DNA from: an uncultured Clostridium sp. | Lineage (GTDB): Bacteria > Bacillota > Clostridia > TANB77 > CAG-508 | Length of the DNA stretch: 20,840 nucleotides | Assembly (NCBI GenBank): GCA_946498265.1 | Contig: CAMMNR010000009.1 | Span: 1-20,840, forward strand | Reading direction: 5' to 3' | Part shown: one piece after another, positions 14,758 to 20,840 of the stretch | Layout: each line of letters opens with the position of its first letter | How positions within the stretch are numbered: the stretch's first letter is position 1 | Notes under the pieces: model-generated | What the model saw: the letters and a program-made list of their open reading frames with translations, nothing else | What the model was told of the DNA's origin: nothing | Database searches by the model: none | Program-made: the position numbers and the translations under genes

Positions 14758-16230
14758 CTAAGCTTTTTTCTCCAATATTATTATTCCATATCCAATGTTT
14801 TTATATTTAGTTTCAGATTTTTCCATACTAACAACATTATAACTATCTTTATTATTAAAATCATTATTATAAAAACTATAGTCTGGAGTATCAATTATAA
14901 CTAATCTTCCTTCTAAATTATTTTCTATTTCTTCTACTGAATATGCTACTTCCATTTGTGGAGCATATGCTTTATAGGCTTCTTCTATAGACCAATTATA
15001 TAAATTTACAAAATATTGTTTATAATCTTGTGTCTGTACAGCAACTACTCCACCTTGTCCTATTTCTTTATATATTATTATATCACCTGATTGCAAGTTT
15101 TCTTTTAAATATTCAATCTGTTCACCATTTGACTCATCATAATTTTCTTGGCAAACTTTAACATTATTAACAATTGCCATTATTGCTATTACAACACATA
15201 TTCCTATTGTGATATATTTGTTTTTTTCTTTTGCCATAAAAAATGATAAAAAGAAAATTAATAATCCTGTTATTGTAAATAAATATCTTGCATACAGTAT
15301 TGGTGATATTAATGATATTAAAAACATCACAATTACTATTGCTATATATACTAATATTGGTATTATTCCTGGCTTAATATCTTCTTTGTTTTTTATGCTT
15401 TTATATATTAAAAATCCTATATACACATATAGTAAAATAGCTACTACTAATGCAAATGTTGAATTTAGATTTCCCATATATTGAAAATTTAATACATCTA
15501 TAAATATTTGAGGTATCTCTAAAGTAATCCAAAATCCACTACCTACCCTTAAAAATTGCTTTACAAAACATATAAACCATGGTAAATATAGTAGAACTTG
15601 TACAATTTCTACAGCTATAAATTGTTTTATTAGTTTTTTATCAAATTCTTTTCTTTTTCTAATTACATATATAATTAAACCTAAATTTAGTATACCAGCA
15701 CATGCTAAAGCATAATAATGCATGTAACAACTAATTATACTAAATACTCCAAATAGAACTATATTTTTTAAATTTTTCTGCTTTATAAATCTATACAGAT
15801 ATATTGCCATTAATGTTACAAAAACAATAGTCCATGAATACATTCTTATTTCTAAAGCATAATTTAATATCACTGGTAAGAAAAAACTAAAGAATGTAAA
15901 TAATAAACCGGTTTTTTTACCAAAATCTTTTCTTATATGTGTTAGTCCTAATATTCCTAAAACTACTATTCCTAAAGCTGAAAAAATTCTATACACTAAT
16001 ATATTTTGTCCAAATATTAAAGAAATTACCTTTAACATCCAATAATACAAAATTGGATGTACATCATAAGAACCTATTTTCCAAATATCTGCAAATGAAT
16101 GTGTTACAATCCCTACACTATATGATTCGTCAAACCATATATTTGTGTGAAATGCTGGAATAAAGATAAATATTGTTCCTAATAGTATTAATAAAATATG
16201 CCATTTATTTTGCTTTATATATTCTTTCAT
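14758..16230 (-). CDS. GT-C membrane glycosyltransferase (PMT_2/ArnT-like)
   Basis: A 490-aa polytopic protein with about 10-12 hydrophobic segments from residue 11 to about 365, then an outward-facing soluble domain to the end (SGDIIIYKE..., GRLVIIDTPDYSFY). The first outer loop has the GT-C acidic pair in WFDESYS (Asp34-Glu35), followed by YDVHPILYYWMLK. This is the pattern of dolichyl/undecaprenyl-phosphate-sugar dependent transferases (PF13231 type). It probably moves a sugar from the carrier lipid made by the downstream GT2 enzyme onto a cell-envelope polymer or protein. The longest frame begins at a TTG at 16245 that overlaps the RBS GAGAGGAG, so I use the ATG 5 bases after that site (16228-16230). 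The acceptor is unknown. A repeat element lies immediately upstream. Confidence 0.85.
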   Translation of the reverse strand: MKEYIKQNKWHILLILLGTIFIFIPAFHTNIWFDESYSVGIVTHSFADIWKIGSYDVHPILYYWMLKVISLIFGQNILVYRIFSALGIVVLGILGLTHIRKDFGKKTGLLFTFFSFFLPVILNYALEIRMYSWTIVFVTLMAIYLYRFIKQKNLKNIVLFGVFSIISCYMHYYALACAGILNLGLIIYVIRKRKEFDKKLIKQFIAVEIVQVLLYLPWFICFVKQFLRVGSGFWITLEIPQIFIDVLNFQYMGNLNSTFALVVAILLYVYIGFLIYKSIKNKEDIKPGIIPILVYIAIVIVMFLISLISPILYARYLFTITGLLIFFLSFFMAKEKNKYITIGICVVIAIMAIVNNVKVCQENYDESNGEQIEYLKENLQSGDIIIYKEIGQGGVVAVQTQDYKQYFVNLYNWSIEEAYKAYAPQMEVAYSVEEIENNLEGRLVIIDTPDYSFYNNDFNNKDSYNVVSMEKSETKYKNIGYGIIILEKKA

Positions 16231-16249
16231 AACAACTCCTCTCAATCTA

Positions 16250-16368
16250 TGCCAAAGTTGCCAAAGGGGACGGGCTATTTTGGCACACTTTTATTAAGCT
16301 TTTATGTATTTTTTATTTATTACATATAATCGTGCCAAATTAGCCCGTCCCCTTTGGCAACTTTGGCA
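16250..16368. repeat. Paired inverted REP units with GGGGACGGGC core
   Basis: Two 37-base arms (16250-16286 and 16332-16368) are inverted copies with one mismatch, around a 45-base AT-rich centre. Each arm is also a hairpin, TGCCAAA...TTTGGCA, with GGGGACGGGC in its loop. This is the classic head-to-head arrangement of REP pairs (BIME). It occupies nearly all the space between the hydA stop (ending 5 bases away) and the GT-C start, so it may also end the hydrogenase transcript. No clear promoter for the glycosyltransferase pair is visible in the centre. Confidence 0.85.
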
Positions 16369-16373
16369 CACTA

Positions 16374-18125
16374 CTAAATATTATATTTTTTTCTCTCTTG
16401 ATATGTGGTATGTAATAATTTATGTGCTAGGTGTCCACCTAGTTCTCCTAAATATTCTTTATAAATTGTTTGTAATGCTGGATTTTCATGTGATTTTCTA
16501 ATCACACTTTTTTCATCTATAGTATACAAAGCATCTGCTCTTAATTTTCTGACATCTACTTCTGCACGTATTTTAGAACTTTTTATAGGTTGACCTCCAC
16601 CCATTATACATCCTCCTGGGCAAGCCATTATTTCTACAAATTGATAGTCTGCTTTACCTTCTTTGATTTCATCTAATATTTTTCTCGCATTTGCTAATCC
16701 ACTTGCAGCAACTACATTTAGGTCTTTTCCAGCAATATTTACTGTTGCTCTTTTTATTCCTTCACCACCACGTACTTGCTCGAAATTTATTTTTTCTAAG
16801 TCTTTTCCTGATAATATATCTTGGGCAGTTCTTAATGCTGCTTCCATTACTCCTCCTGTTGTTCCAAATATTGCTCCAGCTCCTGTTGCTTCCCCCATTG
16901 GGTCATCAAATTGACTATCTTCTAGTTTTTCAAATTCTATATTTGCTTGTTTTATCATTCTTGCAAGCTCTCGTGTAGTTATTACATTGTCAACATCACG
17001 AAGTCCGTCATTTTCCATTTCTGGTCGTTTGCTTTCAAACTTTTTAGCTATACATGGCATTACTGATACCATATAAATTTTTTTAGGATCGATTCCCTGT
17101 TTTTTAGCAAAATATGTTTTACATATTGCACCAAACATTTGATGTGGTGATTTACATGATGATAAATGTGGTAACAATTCTGGGTAATTCATTTCTATAA
17201 ATTTCACCCAACCAGGACTACATGAAGTAATCATTGGTAAATTATCATTATTTTTAAATCTTTCTACAAATTCAGTGGCTTCTTCCATAATTGTAAAATC
17301 TGCACCAGTATTTGTATCAAATGCTTTATCAAAACCTAATCTTTTTAATGCTGTTATCATTTTTCCTTTTACATTTGTCCCTATTGGCATTCCAAATTCT
17401 TCTCCAAGTGCTACTCTAACTGCAGGTGCTGTTTGAACTATTACATATGTGTCTGGGTCTTTTAGTTTTACCCAAACATCATTTATTGTTTCTTTTTCAT
17501 GTAAAGCTCCTGTTGGACATGCTTCTATACATTGACCACAAAAAGTACAATTTACATCATTTAAGCTATGATCTCCTACTGTAGATATACAAGACTCAAA
17601 TCCACGATTAATGCAATCAATTGCACCTATTTTTTGTACATTTTTACATGCTGCAACACATCTTCTACACAAAATACATTTATTAAAATCCCTTACTATT
17701 GATGGTGATAAGTCATCTACCTTATGTTTAGTCATTTCACCTGGAAATTCAACATTTAAAACATTAAATTTAGTAGCAAGTGCTTGTAACTCACAATTTC
17801 CTGAACGTGTACAAGTTAAGCAATCTTTCGCATGGTTAGAAATAATTAGGTCTAGTATTACATGTCTTGCTTCTAAAACATTTGGTGTATGTGTATTTAC
17901 TACCATTCCTTCTTCAACAGTCTGGATACAAGAAGTTGCGAATCCACGTCTTCCCTCAACTTCGACTATACACATTCTGCAATCTCCAACCTCATTTATC
18001 TCTTTCAAAAAACATAGTGTTGGAATATCAATTCCAGCTTGTTTAGCTGCCTCAAGAATTGTAGTTCCTTTTTCTACTGTAATTTTTTGATTATCAATTG
18101 TTAAATTTACTAATTCCTTCTCCAT
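16374..18125 (-). CDS. hydA: [FeFe] hydrogenase catalytic subunit HydA (HndD-like)
   Basis: Catalytic subunit of an NAD(P)-linked, probably electron-bifurcating cytoplasmic hydrogenase. In the 583-aa product a [2Fe-2S] ferredoxin domain (Cys38, 49, 52, 66) is followed by a His-Cys3 [4Fe-4S] site (His98, Cys102, 105, 111). Next come two 4Cys clusters, CILCRRC..C (150-160) and CTFCGQC..C (193-203). The H-cluster domain has TSCSPGW (Cys302), VMPCIAKK (Cys358) and ACPGGC (Cys502, 506). The residue after Cys302 is Ser where many monomeric enzymes have Cys. The short C-terminal domain (GHLAHKLLHTTY) is typical of the multimeric type. The first ATG (18131) touches the RBS GAGAG, so I use the second ATG, two codons on. 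It is the last gene of hydC-hydB-hydA, 28 bases after hydB. Confidence 0.96.
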   Translation of the reverse strand: MEKELVNLTIDNQKITVEKGTTILEAAKQAGIDIPTLCFLKEINEVGDCRMCIVEVEGRRGFATSCIQTVEEGMVVNTHTPNVLEARHVILDLIISNHAKDCLTCTRSGNCELQALATKFNVLNVEFPGEMTKHKVDDLSPSIVRDFNKCILCRRCVAACKNVQKIGAIDCINRGFESCISTVGDHSLNDVNCTFCGQCIEACPTGALHEKETINDVWVKLKDPDTYVIVQTAPAVRVALGEEFGMPIGTNVKGKMITALKRLGFDKAFDTNTGADFTIMEEATEFVERFKNNDNLPMITSCSPGWVKFIEMNYPELLPHLSSCKSPHQMFGAICKTYFAKKQGIDPKKIYMVSVMPCIAKKFESKRPEMENDGLRDVDNVITTRELARMIKQANIEFEKLEDSQFDDPMGEATGAGAIFGTTGGVMEAALRTAQDILSGKDLEKINFEQVRGGEGIKRATVNIAGKDLNVVAASGLANARKILDEIKEGKADYQFVEIMACPGGCIMGGGQPIKSSKIRAEVDVRKLRADALYTIDEKSVIRKSHENPALQTIYKEYLGELGGHLAHKLLHTTYQERKKYNI

Positions 18126-18153
18126 ATACATCTCTCTTTCTTTATGGTAATTT

Positions 18154-20013
18154 TTAGTTTCCTATCGCGTGAAATGGACAACTTGTCAAACAAGTACCAC
18201 ATTTTATACATTTTTCTTGATCTATAACTCTTGTTCCTCTACCTTCTCCACTTATTGCATTAACTGGACAATGTTTTTGACACAAACCGCATCCTTTACA
18301 TTTTTCTGGATCTATTGTTATTTTTGCCATTGCTTTACATTCTAAAGATCTACATTCTTTTGCAATAGCATGTTGTCTAAATTCATCTCTAAAATATTTT
18401 AATGTGCTTATTACTGGATTTGGTGCACTTTGCCCTAAACCACATATACTTGCTTTTTGAATATTTACTGCTAATTTTTCTAGTTTATATATGTCTAGCT
18501 CTTCGCCCTCTCCATTACATAGTTTTTCTAATATTTCTAACATTCTTTTTGTTCCAATTCTACAAGGAGTACATTTACCACAACTTTCACTTACTGTAAA
18601 TTGAAGATAAAATTTTGCAAGTGATACCATACATTTTGTATCATCCATTACTATCAATCCACCAGAGCCCATCATAGAACCTATTGTTTTTAAAGACTCA
18701 TAATCAATTGGTGTATCTAAATGTTCTTTTGGAATACATCCTCCTGATGGTCCTCCTGTTTGTGCAGCTTTGAATTCTCTGCCATTTGGTATTCCTCCAC
18801 CTATGTCATAAACAATTTCTCTCAATGTTGTTCCCATTGGCACTTCTACTAATCCTATATTATTTACATTTCCTCCTAATGCAAATACTTTAGTTCCTTT
18901 TGAATTTTCTGTACCTATTGATGAATACCAATCTGCTCCTTTTAATATAATCTGTGCAATATTTGCATATGTTTCAACATTATTGATTAATGTAGGTTTT
19001 CCCCATAATCCTGATTGTGCTGGATATGGTGGTTTTACTCTTGGTTGACCTCTTTTCCCTTCTATTGACTCTAAAAGTGCTGTTTCTTCTCCACATACAA
19101 ATGCTCCAGCACCTAATCTAATTTCTATATCAAAACTAAAATCTGTACCAAATATATTTTTTCCTAATATTCCATAATCTTCAGCTTGTTTAATTGCTAT
19201 TTTTAACCTTTGTACTGCAATTGGATATTCTGCTCTTACATATATAAATCCCTTATTTGCTCCTATACTATATCCTGCAATTGCCATAGCTTCTAAAACA
19301 CTATGAGGATCACCTTCTAATATACTTCTGTCCATAAAAGCTCCTGGATCACCTTCATCTGCATTACAAACTACATATTTTTGATTTCCTTCAGATTGTT
19401 TTGTTAATTCCCATTTCTTTCCTGTTGGGAAACCTGCTCCACCACGTCCACGAAGTCCAGATTTTTTAACTATATCTATGACTTCTTCTGGTGACATTTC
19501 TTTTAGTACTCTTTCTAAAGCTCTATACCCATCAAACGCAATATATTCATCAATATCTTCTGGATTTATAACACCACAATTTTTTAATGCTATTCTCATC
19601 TGTTTTTTATAAAAAGACAATTCATCTAAACTTTTAACTTTACTTCCATCAATATCTTTAGCTAATAATCTTTCTACAATTTTCCCTTCTACAATATGTG
19701 ATTGAATAATTTCTTCACAGTCGTCTGGTGTACAATTTGCATAAAAAGTATCTTCTGGCCTAATTATTACAATAGGGCCTTTTGCACATAACCCAAAACA
19801 ACCTGTTTTAATTACTCTTACATTTTGTATATTCTTTTCTTTAATTATCTTTTTGAAATTTTCTAATATTTGTGGTGATTTTGAAGAAGTACATCCAGTT
19901 CCATGACATACTAAAATATGTTTTTCTCTTGTGTCAGCTTTAGTATTTACTCTTAATTCTAGTTCTTTTCTTTTTTCTTCTCTTATTCTATGAAGTTCTT
20001 GCAAAGTTTTCAA
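18154..20013 (-). CDS. hydB: NuoF-like hydrogenase subunit HydB (HndC-like), TTG start
   Basis: Flavin subunit that exchanges electrons with NAD(P)H and ferredoxin. In the 619-aa product an N-terminal thioredoxin-like [2Fe-2S] domain has Cys36, 41, 72 and 76 (CHGTGC, CFGLC). The NuoF core follows with GRGGAGFPTG (about 187-197, NADH/FMN region), CNADEGDPGAFMDRSILEG (FMN) and CGEETALLESIEGKRGQPR. A C-terminal [4Fe-4S] site ESCGKCTPCRIG comes next, and finally two ferredoxin-type clusters, CKGCGLCQKHC and CIKCGTCLTSC. An upstream ATG (20034) encodes the RBS AGGAGG in its own codons, whereas a TTG lies 7 bases after that site, so I choose TTG at 20011-20013. It lies 67 bases after hydC. Length and domain order match HydB of trimeric bifurcating hydrogenases. 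Confidence 0.96.
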   Translation of the reverse strand: MKTLQELHRIREEKRKELELRVNTKADTREKHILVCHGTGCTSSKSPQILENFKKIIKEKNIQNVRVIKTGCFGLCAKGPIVIIRPEDTFYANCTPDDCEEIIQSHIVEGKIVERLLAKDIDGSKVKSLDELSFYKKQMRIALKNCGVINPEDIDEYIAFDGYRALERVLKEMSPEEVIDIVKKSGLRGRGGAGFPTGKKWELTKQSEGNQKYVVCNADEGDPGAFMDRSILEGDPHSVLEAMAIAGYSIGANKGFIYVRAEYPIAVQRLKIAIKQAEDYGILGKNIFGTDFSFDIEIRLGAGAFVCGEETALLESIEGKRGQPRVKPPYPAQSGLWGKPTLINNVETYANIAQIILKGADWYSSIGTENSKGTKVFALGGNVNNIGLVEVPMGTTLREIVYDIGGGIPNGREFKAAQTGGPSGGCIPKEHLDTPIDYESLKTIGSMMGSGGLIVMDDTKCMVSLAKFYLQFTVSESCGKCTPCRIGTKRMLEILEKLCNGEGEELDIYKLEKLAVNIQKASICGLGQSAPNPVISTLKYFRDEFRQHAIAKECRSLECKAMAKITIDPEKCKGCGLCQKHCPVNAISGEGRGTRVIDQEKCIKCGTCLTSCPFHAIGN

Positions 20014-20080
20014 TTTTTTACCTCCTCTTAGCATGTTTGGTTCGAATATCCATAATTTTATTTGAATTTTTTATCTATAA

Positions 20081-20593
20081 TTAGCTTTTCTCTTTCATTA
20101 ACTCATCTATTACTTGATCTAACTTTTGAACAGTCGCTTTTCCATAAACCTCTCCATTAATGGTAAAAACTGGTGCTAGGCCACAAGCCCCTACACATCT
20201 TGTTTCCTCTATTGAAAATAGTCCATCTTTTGTCGTTTCTCCTGGTTTTATTCCTAATTTTTCTTGTAATCTATCCATTATTTTTTGAGAACCTTTTACA
20301 AAACATGCAGTTCCTAAGCAAACTGATACATTATATTTTCCTTTTGGCTTTAATGAAAATCTTGAATAAAAAGTTACTACCCCATATATCTCTGCCATAG
20401 GTATATTTAAATATTCAGACAATTGTTCTTGAACATCCATCGGAACATATCCATAATGTTCTTGTATTTCATTCAACATTTGAATCAAATTATCTTTTTC
20501 AGGCAAATATGTATTAAATAAATCTTCTACAAATTTATCCTTTTTACAATTTTCACAATTACATTTATTCGTATCAAAATTCTGTTCCATCAT
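20081..20593 (-). CDS. hydC: NuoE-like hydrogenase subunit HydC (HndA-like)
   Basis: A 170-aa electron-transfer subunit with a helical N-terminal part and a thioredoxin-like [2Fe-2S] domain. Ligands are Cys92 and Cys97 (CLGTAC) and Cys133 and Cys137 (CVGAC), the standard NuoE pattern. YLNIPMAEIYGVVTFYSRF and the closing GLAPVFTINGEVYGK are family hallmarks. The N-terminus carries extra cysteines, CNCENC at 11-16, which are not part of the NuoE cluster. RBS AAGGA precedes the first ATG by 8 bases; a second ATG follows directly. It is the first gene of the hydrogenase operon, with a promoter about 140 bases upstream. Confidence 0.95.
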   Translation of the reverse strand: MMEQNFDTNKCNCENCKKDKFVEDLFNTYLPEKDNLIQMLNEIQEHYGYVPMDVQEQLSEYLNIPMAEIYGVVTFYSRFSLKPKGKYNVSVCLGTACFVKGSQKIMDRLQEKLGIKPGETTKDGLFSIEETRCVGACGLAPVFTINGEVYGKATVQKLDQVIDELMKEKS

Positions 20594-20725
20594 ATCTTCA
20601 TTCCTTTCTCAAAACCGGAAACATAATTAATAATTATAGTTGATTATAATTACTTTTAATATTATTTATATTATTAATTATTAAATAGACTTTTCCTTAT
20701 ATTAATATATTATAATGATATTCTG

Positions 20726-20754
20726 ATTATATCAAATCATAATTTTTTATACAA
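20726..20754 (-). promoter_or_regulatory. Predicted promoter of the hydCBA operon
   Basis: On the minus strand TTGTAT (20749-20754), 17 bases, TATAAT (20726-20731). The leader would be about 125 bases, almost pure A/T, with no recognisable riboswitch or Rex-type operator (TTGTG-N8-CACAA). Confidence 0.5.
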
Positions 20755-20785
20755 CCGTTTTCATAGAAATTTGTAGAAAATTAGA

Positions 20786-20834
20786 GGGACGTTCCTTCAA
20801 TCCCCAAAATTAGGGACATAAGTGACGGACCTCC
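20786..20834. repeat. REP-like unit of the GGGACGTTCC / GACGGACC type
   Basis: GGGACGTTCC starts at 20786, a CCC/GGG hairpin follows, and GACGGACC ends at 20831. Order and spacing are the same as in each outer arm of the 13368-13785 element, but the central hairpin loop is in the opposite orientation (CCCCAAAATTAGGG against CCCTAATTTTCGGG). It reaches the window edge, so a second inverted arm could lie outside. Confidence 0.75.
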
Positions 20835-20840
20835 CAAACT

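Noticed and set aside
17611..18090. 159-aa plus-strand ORF opposite hydA
   Set aside because: It is an antisense shadow of the cysteine-rich ferredoxin domains of HydA and has no RBS or promoter.
20594..20785. Rex (NADH-sensing) operator upstream of the hydrogenase operon
   Set aside because: I looked for TTGTG-N8-CACAA-like palindromes near the promoter and found none; the leader is plain A/T.

Overview
The window is AT-rich DNA with long A/T intergenic stretches, strong AGGAGG-type ribosome binding sites, TTGACA/TATAAT promoters, frequent AGA codons and the standard genetic code. It encodes an electron-bifurcating-type [FeFe] hydrogenase and a YtvI-type membrane protein associated with spore formers. 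Together these point to an anaerobic, low-GC, probably spore-forming member of the Clostridia. No tRNA, rRNA, CRISPR array, complete transposase gene or phage gene is visible.

Layout, left to right. (1) secA fills 1-2721 on the minus strand and loses only its last few codons at the window edge. (2) A short plus-strand gene (2907-3452) encodes a membrane-anchored DUF1980-like protein. It converges on a YjjX/DUF84 nucleotide phosphatase gene (3513-4019, minus). (3) A three-gene minus-strand cluster (4107-6652) holds a small helical protein followed by two paralogues of a family I do not recognise, with conserved Cys, His and Asp at matching positions. It diverges from guaA (6855-8390, plus), and the two promoters appear to overlap. 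(4) The minus-strand run 8427-13020 contains an unknown 135-aa protein, a YtvI/AI-2E-like membrane protein, an unusually cysteine-rich CBS-pair protein, a protein with a Pro/Gly-rich tail, and murD standing alone outside a division/cell-wall cluster. (5) At 13278-13364 there is a 28-aa Asn/Lys/Gln microprotein gene on the plus strand. It is followed immediately by a 418-bp nested palindrome (13368-13785) that fills the space up to the stop codon of the next, convergent gene. (6) A two-gene glycosylation unit follows, with a GT-C membrane glycosyltransferase and a GT2 polyprenyl-phosphate glycosyltransferase. (7) hydC-hydB-hydA, a trimeric NAD-linked [FeFe] hydrogenase operon, runs on the minus strand from a promoter near 20750.

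How the genes relate. The hydrogenase operon and the GT-C/GT2 pair are clear functional units. secA, guaA and murD are unlinked housekeeping genes. The 4107-6652 cluster is the best candidate for an uncharacterised enzyme system.

The other striking theme is a family of palindromic repeats with GGGGACG-like cores. Clear members are at 2813-2851, 13368-13785, 16250-16368 and 20786-20834, with a probable one at 10702-10742. They lie only between genes, two of them within 3-6 bases of stop codons. They look like REP/BIME-type repeats dispersed by a transposase encoded elsewhere, and the 418-bp element is an elaborate composite form. Several long ORFs start upstream of their own ribosome binding site, so I moved those starts inward.
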